A stretch of DNA of 64,000 nucleotides from Saccopteryx bilineata (lineage: Eukaryota; Chordata; Mammalia; Chiroptera; Emballonuridae). Under the pieces are notes generated by a model. The model worked only from the letters and a program-made list of their open reading frames with translations, was not told where the DNA came from and did no database searches. The translations under genes and the position numbers were made by a program. The stretch's first letter is position 1. Each line of letters opens with the position of its first letter. The stretch spans positions 185,483,520-185,547,519 of the forward strand of contig NC_089491.1 in the NCBI RefSeq assembly GCF_036850765.1. The letters are read 5' to 3'. Positions 11,501-22,325 of this stretch are shown piece after piece.

Positions 11501-12377
11501 CTAAAATCATGGACCTGGGTTTTAAAGAACATTTTATGAACTTGACTCCAATGGCAAGAGAAGTGAAGGCAAAGATAAATGAATGGGACTACATCAGAAT
11601 TAAAAGTTTTTGCTCAGCAAGAGAAACTGATATCAAAATAAACAGCCAACTAAATGGAAAATGATATTTTCAAACAACAGCTCAGATAAGGGCCTAATAT
11701 CCAAAATTTACAAAGAACTCATAAAACTCAACAACAAACAAACAAACAATCCAATAAAAAAATGGGAAGAGGACATGAACAGACACTTCTCCCAGGAAGA
11801 GATACAAATGGCCAACAGATATATGAAAAGATGCTCAGCTTCATTAGTTATTAGAGAAATGCAAATCAAAACTACAATGAGATACCACCTCACCCCTGTT
11901 AGATTAGCTATTATCAACAAGACGGGTAATAGCAAATGTTGGAGAGGCTGTGGAGAAAAGGGAACTCTCATCCACTGTTGGTGGGACTGTAAAGTAGTAC
12001 AACCATTATGGAGGAAAGTATGGTGGTTCCTCAAAAAACTGCAAATAGAACTACCTTATGACCCAGCAATCCCTCTACTGGGTATATACCCTAAAACTTC
12101 AGAAACATTGATACGTGAAGACACATGTAGCCCCATGTTCATTGCAGCACTGTTCACAGTGGCCAAGACATGGAAACAACCAGAAAGCCCTTCAATAGAA
12201 GACTGGATAAAGAAGATGTGGCACATATACACTATGGAATACTACTCAGCCATAAGAAATGATGACATCAGATCATTTACAGCAAAATGGTGGGAACTTG
12301 ATATTATTATACGGAGTGAAATAAGTAAATCAGAAAAAAACAGGAACTATATGATTCCATACATTGGTGGAACATAA
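8555..12377 (+). pseudogene. L1 ORF2 (endonuclease-reverse transcriptase), disabled
   Basis: About 1274 codons in total length, the size of human ORF2p. The N-terminal AP-type endonuclease ([26 protein letters not shown]), the reverse transcriptase ([12 protein letters not shown] near 10650-10685) and the C-terminal Cys-rich segment ([18 protein letters not shown] near 11937-11990) are all recognisable. Damage: TAA at 8678 (CAA to TAA, codon 42), a probable 1-base deletion near 9640, TGA at 10201 (from CGA), TAA at 10492, and a frame change at about 11650-11664. The C-terminal frame from 11661 runs to the natural stop at 12375-12377. The CAA and CGA changes fit C-to-T mutation. The product is not functional as written. 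Confidence 0.93.
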
Positions 12378-12646
12378 AAACGAGACTAAGAGACATGGAC
12401 AAGAGTGTGGTGGTTACCAGGGGTGGTGAGAGGGAGGACATGGGAGGGAGGGAGGGAGAGAGTTAGGGGGAGGGGGAGGGGCACAGAGAACTAGATAGAG
12501 GTTGGCGGAGGACAATCTGACTTTGGGTGAGGGGTATGCAACAGAATTTAATGACAAAATAACCTAGACATGTTTTCTTTGAATATATGTACCCTGATTT
12601 ATTAATGTCATCTCATTACCATTAATAAAAATTTATAAAAAAAAAA
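12378..12646 (+). other. L1-1 3'UTR and A-tail with G-rich tract
   Basis: Follows the ORF2 stop. A strongly G-rich stretch at about 12419-12482 has many runs of three or more G, of the type that can form G-quadruplexes, as is known for L1 3'UTRs. It ends in a short A-tail before the right TSD at 12647-12660. Confidence 0.85.
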
Positions 12647-12660
12647 AAGATTGTCCCTAT
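12647..12660. repeat. Right target-site duplication of L1-1
   Basis: AAGATTGTCCCTAT, the partner of 4567-4580 with a single mismatch. Confidence 0.92.
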
Positions 12661-14204
12661 GAACTTAAAGAGGACACAGTCCTCTTATAGCATTGTTGAG
12701 CTGTTTGGGTGTAAGGGGAAAGCAGATGGGGCTTACATAGGGGTTCAGGTTTGTAGGGCTCGCAAACTGAGATAGCAAAGAGTGAGGGGTTGTTTATAAT
12801 TCTGGTCTGTGGAATTTATGCTGAGTGAAAAGAGACAAGGACAGAGAGGGTTGATAGGAAGAGAGGGTCACGTCAAAGCTTTGGCAGGTCGAAGACTTTC
12901 TGGAGTGATACTCAGGGTAGATGAGCTGGAGGGAAAAGATGTGGTTATCAGAAAGAGGGCTTTTTACAGATTTCAGAAGAGCTGCTAAGAGGTGGGGGAA
13001 GTAACACACTATTAGAGGCAAAGAGCCCACGGATATAACATACCAGGGTGCTGAATTAGTTGTCCACTTGGCTGTTGAAGTTGTTAAGAAAGATGACAGA
13101 ACTAGTAGGGGAAGGAAGAAATAGCTAGGGTGATAAGACCATCACAAAATGAGAGGGAGTGGAAAGGGGTCTGTAGATGGCAACAAAGAGGTCAAGTCTG
13201 ATGGCATGAATTTCAGTGACACAGTGTTGATCACTGGCAGCATTACAAATGCCTGGAAGATATGGAGGCCAACATCACACAGATCAAATGTTCAGTTAGT
13301 TGTGTCCACCTTTTTGTTTTGGTTTGTATATTGCGTCACAGTGTGGGAAGTGCTACAGAGCTAAAGAGGGGACAACCCTTCTTTACTTTCTGAAAAATAC
13401 TTTGTTAATTGTGTTGCAGTATGCTTAATCTCCCCCTACCCAATGGCAGACATTTGGAGAACAAAGCAATTAATATACTCCAGGGTTGCTAGCAAATGAT
13501 AAGTGAAAAATATGCTAACAGCTCAACAATCTCTTTGATGGTTAAAGAAGGGGCTTCACTATATAACAGATTAAACATAGAGGTTTTGCCTAGAGGCCAT
13601 TAAAAAAATCTTAAACAGCTAAGGGTAATACAGTTGCAATTGGACTCACTGAGCAAAAATAAAACTTAGATAAAATGGAAATTCTGTGGTTCTTATAATG
13701 TAGTTGAATAATATCGCTAAGAATGTGTGGTTTGATTTTCTACCCATTTCTGATAATGATGATGAGTGAAATTTGATTTTTGATTATATATTATAGAAAA
13801 CACATAAAAGATATAACTGTAAGATAAAACTACATTTTATAATGTATTTTGAATAGGTTTTGCCATTAAGTAACTAGAAATTGAGAAAATTAAATACTAT
13901 AATGTAGAATTTGTTAAATCCAAGTGAAAATATATAATATATAATTTATTCTGTCACCTATACATATGCTAATATATTTCCTATCATATATATAAATTAT
14001 AGCCAACACAAGCCTCACCTCTTTCATAAAAACTTCTAGACCTCCAGTCCTCACTGTCTTCTTTTTTGAAATACTCTAGTGTTTTATTTAACAAAATATT
14101 ATTATTACCTTTTATGTAGCAAGCACTATACAAAGCATGGGGTCAGGAGTGAAAAAATAAAACTAATTTGAGGGCAAATAATAAAACATCAATAAAAATG
14201 AATA
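12661..14204. other. Intergenic sequence, no gene seen
   Basis: Unique-looking DNA that becomes AT-rich after about 13600. Short open frames such as 13149-13364 show no domain and no codon bias I can detect. No repeat family was recognised. Confidence 0.5.
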
Positions 14205-14420
14205 GATCTCAGTTGCCAGGCATTGTTATAAATACTTTACATATACTAAATCTTTGATTTATCATGCAATATTATGAGGTAAGTACCATTATTATTCCCA
14301 TTTTAAGGATAGAGGCACAGATAGGCTAAATTGCTTAAAGGTTACAGGGCTGGTAAGTGGTAGATTCTGATTTAAATCAAGATCTCCTGTTTTATAAATG
14401 CTTGGTATCTCATTATAGGG
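14205..14420 (-). mobile_element. MIR SINE, antisense
   Basis: Contains the reversed MIR core: GCCAGGCATTGTTATAAA, then GAGGTAAGTACCATTATTATT, then GAGGCACAGATAGG and a TGGTAAGTGGTAGATTCTGA segment. MIR is an ancient tRNA-derived SINE found across mammals. It is diverged and no longer active. Confidence 0.8.
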
Positions 14421-14444
14421 ATATTATCTAACCAATATAATTTT

Positions 14445-14524
14445 TTAAATTGAATGTGTTGGGGTGACACTGGCTAACAAAATATTATTGATTTCAGGTG
14501 CATAATTCTACAACACACATTCTG
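14445..14524 (-). mobile_element. L1 3'-end fragment, antisense (left part)
   Basis: Reversed L1 3' terminus, interrupted by a SINE. It resumes at 15065. The split halves confirm the SINE as a later insertion. Confidence 0.6.
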
Positions 14525-15064
14525 GCCTGACCTGTGATGGCGCAGTGGATAGAGCGTCAAACTGGAACACTGAGGTCACTGGTTCAAAACCCTGGGCTTG
14601 CCTGACCAGGCGGTAGTGCAGTGGATACAGCATCGGACTGGGATGCGGAGGACCCAGGTTTGAGACCCTGAGGTCACCAGCTTGAGTGCGGGCTCGTCTG
14701 GTTTGAGCAAGGCTCACCAGCTTGGACCCAAGGTTGCTGGCTCGAGCAAGGGGTTGCTCGGTCTGCTGAAGGCCTGCGGTCAAGGCACATGTGAGAAAGC
14801 AATCAATAAACAACTAAGGTGTTGCAATGCGCATTGAAAAACTAATGATTGATGCTTCTCATCTCTCTCTGTTCTTGTCTGTCTGTCCCTGTCTATCCCT
14901 CTCTCTGACTCACTCTCTGTCTCTGTAAAAAAAATAAAAAAAATAAAAATAAAAATAAAAAAAACCAACCAAAACCCCTGGGCTTGCCTGGTAAAGGCAC
15001 ACATGGGAGTGTGATGCTTCCTGCCCCTCTCCCCTCTAAAAATGAATAAATAAATTTTAAAAAA
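14525..15064 (+). mobile_element. tRNA-derived SINE, CCTGACCTG-head type, interrupted by a second SINE
   Basis: The tRNA-related head (GCGCAGTGGATAGAGCG; B-box-like GGTTCAAAACC) is at 14527-14600. The tail (GGCTTGCCTGGTAAAGGCAC, then AAATGAATAAATAAA) resumes at about 14980 and ends at 15064. TSDs: TACAACACACATTCTG at 14509-14524 and TACAACATACCTTCTG at 15065-15080, two mismatches in 16. A second SINE is inserted at 14601-14970. The RNA polymerase III boxes are degenerate. Confidence 0.85.
14601..14970 (+). mobile_element. Second tRNA-derived SINE nested in the first
   Basis: A longer relative with a similar head (CCTGACCAGG, GCAGTGGATACAGCATCGG), a body ending in a TCTCTC/GTCTGTC pyrimidine stretch, and an A-rich tail with AAATAAAAAT repeats. 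It is flanked by AAAACCCTGGGCTTG at 14586-14600 and AAAACCCCTGGGCTTG at 14971-14986, a duplication of the host SINE sequence. The same family supplies the fragment at 21535-21792. Confidence 0.88.
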
Positions 15065-15426
15065 TACAACATACCTTCTGTAAACTGTATTGTGTTCACC
15101 ACCCATCCATTCTCCATCCATCACAATTTATCCTCCCTATTCTACTCCACCTCCTCTTGCCCCCACAATCATCAAATTGTTCTCTATGGTCACGTGTTTT
15201 TTTCTTTTTTCTTTTTTAGTCAATCCTCCCACCCTCCAAGCCACCCACCTTCCCCAACAGCTATCATCTTGTCCTTTATCTATGAGTCTGTTTCTATTTT
15301 GCCTGTTAGTTCATTTTGTTCATTAGATTTAACATATAAATAAAATCATATGGTACTTGTCTTTCTCTAACTGGTTTATTCACTTAGCATAATGCTATCC
15401 AGGCCCCTCCATGCGACCACAAAGTG
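15065..15426 (-). mobile_element. L1 3'-end fragment, antisense (right part)
   Basis: Continuation of 14445-14524 beyond the SINE, with typical reversed L1 3'UTR and late ORF2 wording (CATAATGCTATCCAGGCCC-like). It is interrupted again at about 15427. Confidence 0.6.
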
Positions 15427-15767
15427 TTGGGGACCGAATAAATAAACAGGGTATTTTTGCAATCTGGACAGAGGTGCTGAGCCCAAATCCCACCTCATTT
15501 GCCTAGTTAACAAAGAGCTACACCTGATTCTCATTTGTCTCACCCGTGTTCTCCAGAGGAGGCTGGAAGCTAGTTTCTTATTAGTGTACAGTAAATTTGG
15601 ATGGTATGGTGGAAGTTGTCTTTGAGTTGCTTTGGAAACTTAATTGAATTGCTGAAGGACCACATTTTTTCTATGAATAAAAGTGGATGTGTTTCTGGGA
15701 GCGGACACATTACAGCTAAGGAACAGTAAAGACTGTTTGCTGTGGCATCCTCCTGAACCCATCTGTA
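15427..15767 (+). mobile_element. Unassigned insertion, possibly a solo LTR
   Basis: Interrupts the antisense L1. It starts TGTTGGGGACCGAATAAA and includes a later AATAAA near 15677. L1-like sequence resumes after the microsatellite at about 15870. The TG start and AATAAA signals suit an LTR, but I could not fix the right boundary or a TSD, so the class is uncertain. Confidence 0.3.
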
Positions 15768-15795
15768 TATGTGTGTGTGTGTGTGTGTGTGTGAA

Positions 15796-15830
<35 letters not shown>

Positions 15831-15866
15831 CTATATATATATGTATATATATAGATATATATATTT
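15768..15866. repeat. (TG)n / (TA)n microsatellite
   Basis: Alternating purine-pyrimidine run: TG repeats from about 15768, passing into TA repeats with interruptions up to about 15866. Open frames here (for example 15769-15963) are low-complexity by-products. Confidence 0.9.
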
Positions 15867-15869
15867 AAG

Positions 15870-16385
15870 TCCCTATCTATCATTTATTTCAATTCCATAC
15901 CTTTTCCTATTTGAAGACCCCGTAATAGACTTGTCATGGATGGACCATGACGACAAAATGTAATTTTTCCTTCTTTTTTATGGCCACATAGTATTCCATT
16001 GTGTAGTAAATGTACCATAGCTTTTTTATCCACTATGCAGCTATAAAAAAGAATAAAGAATCTTTATATATTGATATAGAATGAGCTTCAATACATAATG
16101 TTAAATTAAAATAGCAAGATTCAAGACATGTATGGGGAAATAAAATCTATGTACACATTTGCTTAAATAAGCATATGTTATCTTTTGAAAGGATAAGCAT
16201 TGGTTCCCTCTCAGGAAAGGAACTGGGTATCAAAGGGTAAGGGAAGGAGGGACGTTTTTATTATTTATCTTTATTTTTTATTATTTATCTTTGCCCCATA
16301 CCTTTTGAATTTTGAATTGTATGACTATATTATCCATTCAAAAAATAAATACTATTTTAAAAATAAAAATAAATAAATAAAAATA
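15870..16385 (-). mobile_element. Old L1 remnant, antisense, with A-rich stretches
   Basis: The segment around 15975-16060 carries the reversed end of L1 ORF2 (GGCCACATAGTATTCCATTG and TTTTTTATCCACTATGCAGC). Downstream sequence to about 16385 is A/T-rich with AAATAAA runs. It is diverged and truncated. Confidence 0.5.
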
Positions 16386-18147
16386 AAAATGATTTCTCTG
16401 ATTCCAAAGCTTTTAGCCACCTAAATGATTTAATTATGTTGTACCTCAATTTTCTCAGCTCATAGGGTAATAAAGAAGCTTAATGCTCTACATTTGTCCT
16501 ACCGAATTTGTAGGCTGTTATGAGATTTTAAATAAAAGAAGGGATTTGTAACTTCAAAAATTAAATCTGCTCTGGTAATGCAATATGTTATATATTAGGA
16601 TAGTCACATCTAAGAATTGTTTTAGATGGATAAACTTATTTAACTCCAAGAATAACCCTCTGTGACAAGCTCTTACGGTTGTGTTCATTTTATGATGGTG
16701 AAGCTAAGATACAGACAGTTCACACTACTTGTTCAAGGGTCCAGCTCAACTGGTCTGACTCCAAAGGCCATGTTGTTAATCTCTAAGTTCTGCTGCCTCA
16801 TTTCTAAACTTGGTCCTGTGGGCAGTTCATAGGGCTAAGCTCAATCAGGTGCTCACACTAGTAGATAGATGTTGGCACTTCTTAAGATGAGGCTGCAGGG
16901 AGTTTCCTGATCTGTTTTCAGCCTCGATCCTGAGGCCATACAAGTGAATTCTGCATAACCCTTATCCCACATGTAGGTATCAACCTGCATGTCCAGAAAA
17001 ACGACTGCTGGCAGAGCCCTGCCATGCAGCCTCATTGAGTCAGCTCCTGCCCTTCACAGATATCTGACATCAGAACTAGTGTCCCCTTAATCAAAATCAC
17101 ATCTTCCCTTTCTCATGGGAAGTGCTTATAGTACCTGGTTCCTGGAATTTCTGAATGCCTCTACATGAGCACTTCTGACCAAAACCCACTGACTCTAGAG
17201 AAATCCTTTCCATTTTTACTGCTCTAATCTGTGGTGAACTTTCTTTAAATTGAACTATAAATGGCTTAAATTGAACTATGAATTGGACTCTTCAGGGCTG
17301 GTTCAAGATTGCCCTCCCTACTTCTCCTAACAAAATTGAGTTTAGCTCGGTATCTAAGTATTTGGTGCAGAGAGAGTTGTTCTGGTCAAAATTTTCCTTG
17401 TTCTGTGACTCTGGGAGCTGTGTGTGGTGTGGGGGTGGCAAGGGTCACCTATCATAATGCAGCAGGCATACTCTTGACAGCCAGCCCACTGCTCCTCTAT
17501 GTGCAAGTTTAATGTTATGAACATAGTAATGAGACTAGTTTAACTTTGTTAGCTCATTATTTCCCCAAATTATTTGACATCAGGACTTTTTTTTTTAAGG
17601 AGAGTATCTGTTAACTGAGTGTAGAGCTAATGTTCAATGGAACAAACATACTTTGGGAAATTTTGGATACAGGGTGTGTCGTTGAATTTGTAACAAGAAC
17701 TAATGAAACAGGTCTTTCTTCATGTTTTAATCTCAAAGAAAAATACTTTAATATTTATACTCTTGCTTCAGTGTTAGATCCTGTCCCCCAAAACCACTAG
17801 GTGACACTCTAGCACACAGTCACTGCAATCAACTATTTTCACAGACTGGAAAATGAGCACAGCTTTGTATCCTTCTCCCTTCCCCCATCCCACATCCAGC
17901 CCCAACTGTGTAATGGCCACTTGCTTCTCAACCATTTTCCCCATTTAAATTATTTTCTACTTTGTGAAAGATGTAGGTTCCAACAAAGGGTACTAGAAAA
18001 GTTTGCTGTTTCATCGAAAGATGAATTTTTTTTGTAATCCTCAGTATACTGCTACCTGCAAATCAATTGGTTCTGTAAGAATGGATGTTTAGGGAGTTTC
18101 TTTAAGCAGAGGACAACATCAGTAATAATACCCATCCCAACCTTATC
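16386..18147. other. Intergenic sequence, with a possible MIR
   Basis: No gene seen. About 16620-16780 weakly resembles a reversed MIR (ordered CTCTGTGACAAGCTC, TTTTATGATGGTGAAGCTAAG and CAAGGGTCCAGCTC blocks). Other parts were not recognised. Confidence 0.4.
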
Positions 18148-18257
18148 AAAAGAGAAAGAAGAAGAAGAAGAAGAAGAAAAAGGAGGAGGAGGAAGAGGAG
18201 GAGAAGAAGAAGGAGAAGAAGAGGAGGAAGAAGAAGGAGAGGAGGAAGAAGAAGAAA
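18148..18257. repeat. 110-nt uninterrupted purine tract (GAA/GGA)n
   Basis: Every base on the plus strand from 18148 to 18257 is A or G, in GAA and GGA triplets. Such homopurine-homopyrimidine runs can form triplex (H-DNA) structures; that is general knowledge, not shown here. The reverse frame gives a Ser/Pro-rich by-product, not a protein. Confidence 0.92.
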
Positions 18258-19421
18258 TACAACAAAAACAATCAGAACAGAACAAAAAGCAAACTGGTTG
18301 TATTGTTACCACTGTCTTCTAGTTTTATACCCATTGAGTTTGCTGCCTTTGGGTTTGTTTTTCCCTGATCCTAGGAGACATAGTCATCTGGTAGCAGGTT
18401 TTCTCCCACTGTTGCATCAACACCCTATGCACTTATGTTCCTCCTCACCTTTTCTCAGTTTTCTAACTTTAATTTCTATTTAGTAGCAAGATTTGTGGTT
18501 GCACTGTCATTGTTATGGAAAAGACATTGTGCAGCTGGAAACAGACATCTCTGGGGATTGTTTTAAGGTTTGTTGTTCAGATTATCTCCCCTTTTGGATA
18601 TTTGATGAAAAACACACACTTCTCTCTTTTACTCTGTCTCTTTTTAAATTTGCCTCTTTGTGTACCTGCACACACATTTTCCCCTTTAATTACTTCAGCA
18701 GCTTGAAATTCTTATTTTTATCATTTAAACTCAGATTTTGCCTGTTCTATAATGTTCCCTTGATTTAACATCAAATCACATTGGCATTGTTAGGTTATTT
18801 TTCCTTTCAATTTCTCTTTTGGAAAATATTGTATTCTCTGCCATGCGATATTGAACAATGACAAGTTTTGATTTATAGAACAATAAAACTAGAAATCTAT
18901 ATTTCTAACCTTCTCATATGTTGTAAAAAAGTATACACCCTGCCCAGGACCCAGAACCACCTGAGTTGTGGACAATGACCACTGAGTTCTGTCAACTCCA
19001 CTTGATGCAGAAGATTTCGTGCTGGCCCCATGGGGGTTTATAAGCAGCTGCCAGTGATCTGTGGAGTTGTCAAAGAATCTTCATCTGCTGGACTCGAGAG
19101 TACCTGTCATCATGTCAGTGACAATGACAGCAGTGTCTGTCACATTTACCCCCCAACCCCAAGGAACTCTAGCTGTGTATTTGATATTATCTGTTGACTT
19201 CTAATTTTAATAGAAATGAGGATTTAGGTCTTACATATACAGTTAGGTCATAATTTTTGGTTATATCAATATTCAATGAGGAATTGCAGATGTCAGGTTA
19301 GTCCTGTTATCAGGAATAGAAACTGGCTTTGTACGCCCATGGGCAATGATGTTCACTCATAACTGTCCCATGGCCAATGGTGACTGTATAATGTTTGTTA
19401 TTTTAATATGCATATAAAAAA
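18258..19421. other. Intergenic sequence, no gene seen
   Basis: Mixed T-rich DNA with short open frames at 18298-18768 lacking domains. No repeat was confidently recognised. Confidence 0.45.
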
Positions 19422-19430
19422 TTGCTAAAA

Positions 19431-19800
19431 CCTTTGCCATGGCCAGTTGTCTCAGTGGTAGAATGTCAGCCCAGCAGTGAAAGTCCTGGGTTCAATTCCC
19501 AGCCAGGGCACACAGGAGAAGTGCCTATTTGCTTCTCTACCCATCCCCCCTCCTTTCTCTCCATCTTTCTTCCTCTCCCACAGCCAAGGCTCCATTGAAG
19601 AAAAGTTGGCCTGGGTGCTGAGGATGAACCCATGTCCTCTGCCTCAGGTGCTAGAATGGCTCCGGTTACATCAAAGCAATGACCCAGAGGGGCCAAGCAT
19701 CGCCCCCTAGTGGGCTTGCCAGGTGGATCCTTGTCAGGTACAAGCAGGAGTCTGTCTCTCTACCTCCCCACTTCTCACTTCAGAAAAATACAAAAAAAAA
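19431..19800 (+). mobile_element. tRNA-derived SINE, GGCCAGTTG-head type
   Basis: Head with an A-box-like CTCAGTGGTAGAATG and a B-box GGTTCAATTCC at about 19489. It then has the CACAGGAGAAGTGCC body, a CCCCCTAGTGGGC segment and a TTCAGAAAAATACA end before the A-tail. TSD TTGCTAAAA at 19422-19430 and 19802-19810. Same family as 49927-50321, more diverged. Confidence 0.88.
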
Positions 19801-20114
19801 GTTGCTAAAATATTTTAAAATGAAAAGAAATATGAGCTTCAGAATTGATAGTAAAATGATTGGTGAGATGTATTGATAGAAGATAGGACATTTCAGAATA
19901 TTAGACACTCAGTTGTTTTCCTCTCTGAGGAGGAAATCATAAATTCTTACCTGTGGTTTTTGTTCTGAGAGCCAGCTATGAATAGGGGCACATCTCAGAC
20001 TGGGCATAATAAAAACTGAACTCCCGATTTCCCCCCAAACTGCTACACCTTAGCCTTCTCATTTAAGTTAATGACAACTACATAATTTCTTGTTCTAAAA
20101 ATGCTGACATCATT

Positions 20115-20340
20115 CTTTTTTAAAGGAATTTATTAGGGTGATATTGATTAATACATTAATATAGGTTTCAGGTGTACAATTTATAATACTGCATCTGTAT
20201 ATTATATGTTTACCACTCCCAGTCAAGTTTCCTTCCATCACCATTTACCCCCTTTTTACCCTCTTTTACACCACCCTTCTCCTCTGATAATCAGCACACT
20301 GTTGTCTCTGATGCTTCTCTCTTTCCCACACTCCACAACC
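20115..20340 (-). mobile_element. L1 3'-end fragment, antisense
   Basis: Reversed L1 3' terminus (AGGTTTCAGGTGTACAA) following a T-rich run and passing into pyrimidine-rich text. Same fragment type as 3742-3958. Confidence 0.6.
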
Positions 20341-20344
20341 AAAC

Positions 20345-20571
20345 AATTCGGAAGTACTGTTGGTTCTACCCATTACTTCTCAGCATGTCCACCACTACTC
20401 CACTACCCTTCTGAACCAAGACACCACATTCTCTCCTCCACTGTTGCAGTAGCCCTTAAGTAGACTCTATGCTGCTCCCCTAACTCTAAGAACCACAAAA
20501 CCTGCCCCTTTGCCACCCAAAACCTATTCTCAACCCAGATGTCAGAGTAATACTTTTAAATCCGAAGTCAG
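20345..20571 (+). mobile_element. LINE2 fragment, left part
   Basis: Resembles the LINE2 RT-domain region: GTTGCAGTAGCCC, then CCCAAAACCTATTCTCAACC, then TCAGAGTAATACTTTTAAA. It continues at 26745 on the far side of the L1-2 insertion in the expected order (CTTGCAGTGACTTACAAAG, CCGCATGATC). Ancient and non-functional. Confidence 0.65.
20558..20571. repeat. Left target-site duplication of L1-2
   Basis: AAATCCGAAGTCAG, with an exact copy at 26731-26744 after the A-tail. Confidence 0.93.
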
Positions 20572-20574
20572 GAG

Positions 20575-20582
20575 TGACGTCA
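20575..20582 (+). promoter_or_regulatory. CRE-type palindrome at the L1-2 5' end
   Basis: TGACGTCA four bases after the TSD. The third copy of the motif at an L1 5' terminus in this window. Confidence 0.5.
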
Positions 20583-21534
20583 AAGAAATGGTGCACGAGG
20601 AGCACTCCTGATACCTCTCCCCCAAATTTCAACAAGTTCTTCAACCAGTGACAGAAAATTCTATCCTTGGAGCATCTGGAATTCCACACACTGAACATGA
20701 AGGTATAGTCAAGCAAAAAATTGACTAAATATATAATCAACCCTGTAGGAAATAAGATGGAGAAAGGAACACTCTGCCTTCCTCATTAACCTGAGCAAAG
20801 GCTGTTTTCACTTGGAACTGAGATAGAGTTAGGGCTGAGGGCATGGAGGGAGCCAGGCTGCGCACAGATGTCCAAGCCGAGGAAAGAGTGTGCCTGTGGT
20901 GGCTCAGCCCACGCTAGCTAACGCCAGTGCCGAACCCTGACAAAGGCGGGCAAGTGGCGGGAGCCATTAGCTTCAATATCCTGGTCGGCAAGCGTGAATT
21001 GTGTGTGAGAGATTCCTCCTAGCACCCCAGGAGTGGGTGCCAGTGTTCCCAGACAGAGGGGTAGGGTCAGAGGCCTCTGCATGGGCTGTGACCAGTGTCT
21101 CAGTGTGGTCCTTGCACCCTGAACAGTGGCGTGCTGGGAGTGTGCAAAAGCAAACTTCCCTATGCCTGAACTTCTCCAGGTGGGTGGGGCACTTCACCCA
21201 GCCATTTAGGCTAACATCCCAGGGAAGAAAAAATAGGGAAGTGCTAGGGGGAGGGGCATGCAAGCAGCTTGCAGTCTATCTCTGGAGAGATCTGTGGATC
21301 CAATTGCTGAAATTAGCTAAACTCACAGTCTGCTCACCTCCCAACTGACTTACGTGGCTCTAACTGACAAGAATCTCTCTCAGTTCAGCAATCTAAGACA
21401 AGAGGTGTGATATTTTTTTAGTGCCTCCTGCTATGCACATAGGGGCTGGGGCAACATCCTGTCAGATGATACAGGGTGAAAAACACATTCCCATAGAACA
21501 GACCTCGGAGAACACTGCAGAAGTTAGACATGTT

Positions 21535-21792
21535 CAAGACCTCAAGGTCACCAGCTTGAGCGCAGGCTCATCTGGTTTGAGTAAAGAACACCAGCTTGGA
21601 CCAAGTTGCTGCTCTAGCAAGGGGTTACTATGTCTGCTGAAGGCCTACGGTCAAGGCAAATATGAGAAAGCAATCAATAAACAACTAAGGTGTCACAACA
21701 AAAAACTGATGATTGATGCTTCCATTTCTGTCTGTCTGCCCCTATCTATCCCTCTCTCTGACTCTCTCTCTGTCCCTGTTAAAAAAAAAAAA
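21535..21792 (+). mobile_element. 5'-truncated SINE at the deletion junction of L1-2
   Basis: Matches the body of the nested SINE at about 14668-14935 (CTCAAGGTCACCAGCTTGAG, CTGCTGAAGGCCTACGGTC, AGAAAGCAATCAATAAACAA) and ends in an A-run at 21780-21792. The tRNA head is absent. It sits exactly where L1 sequence is missing and has no visible TSD. Confidence 0.85.
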
Positions 21793-21793
21793 G

Positions 21794-22325
21794 ACTAACA
21801 TAAGAATAATAGGTATATCAGAAGAAGAGAGAGAAAATGGAATGGAGAACATATTCAAATAAGTAATAGACAAGAACTTCCCAAGACTGTGGAAAGAACT
21901 AAAGTGTCAAATTCAACAAGCAAACAGAACACCGAGTTTTCTTAACCCCAACAAATCTACTCCAAGGCACATCATAATAAAATCGGCACAAACCAATGAC
22001 AAAGAAAAAATTCTCAAGGCAGCCAGGGAAAAAAAGAATACAACATATAAATAAAGGCCCATTAGATTATCATCAGATTTCTCAGCAGAAAATCTACAAG
22101 CTAGAAGAGAGTGGATCCCAATATTTAAAGTTCTGAAAAGGAGGAACTTTCAGCCAAGAATACTATACTCATCAAAATTATCCTTCAAATATGAAGGAGA
22201 AATAAAAACATTCACAGATACAGAAAAGATGAAGGAATTTATCATCAGAAAACCCCCACTTCAGGAAATACTAAAGGGGATTTTCCAACCAGATACAAAG
22301 AACAAAACAAAACAAAACCACAAGT
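21794..22325 (+). pseudogene. L1-2 ORF1, C-terminal half, broken
   Basis: Corresponds to L1-1 from about 7692 to 8226: RRM-like and C-terminal domains. The first half is deleted, and stops occur inside, for example TAA near 21859 and 22051. No functional product. Confidence 0.88.

Larger units (their letters stand above)
4581..12646 (+). mobile_element. Full-length L1 retrotransposon (L1-1)
   Basis: An 8.07-kb element with 14-bp TSDs. Order: 5'UTR 4581-7230, intact ORF1 7231-8226, inter-ORF spacer 8227-8554, disabled ORF2 8555-12377, G-rich 3'UTR and A-tail 12378-12646. The 5'UTR is unusually long (2.65 kb). ORF2 carries several stops and at least two frameshifts, so the element cannot move by itself, though its intact ORF1 could still be expressed. 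It belongs to the same lineage as 20572-26730 and 31573-33806 and is clearly different from the lineage at 54120-64000. Confidence 0.95.

Noticed and set aside
15683..15963. Cys/Val and Ile/Tyr-rich frames
   Set aside because: Translation of a TG/TA microsatellite.
18052..18312. Ser/Pro-rich 86-codon minus-strand frame
   Set aside because: Translation of the purine tract complement.
19445..19505. tRNA gene-like sequences with A and B boxes (also at 49927, 50513 and reversed at 35360)
   Set aside because: They are heads of tRNA-derived SINEs with long non-tRNA bodies, A-tails and TSDs, not functional tRNA genes.
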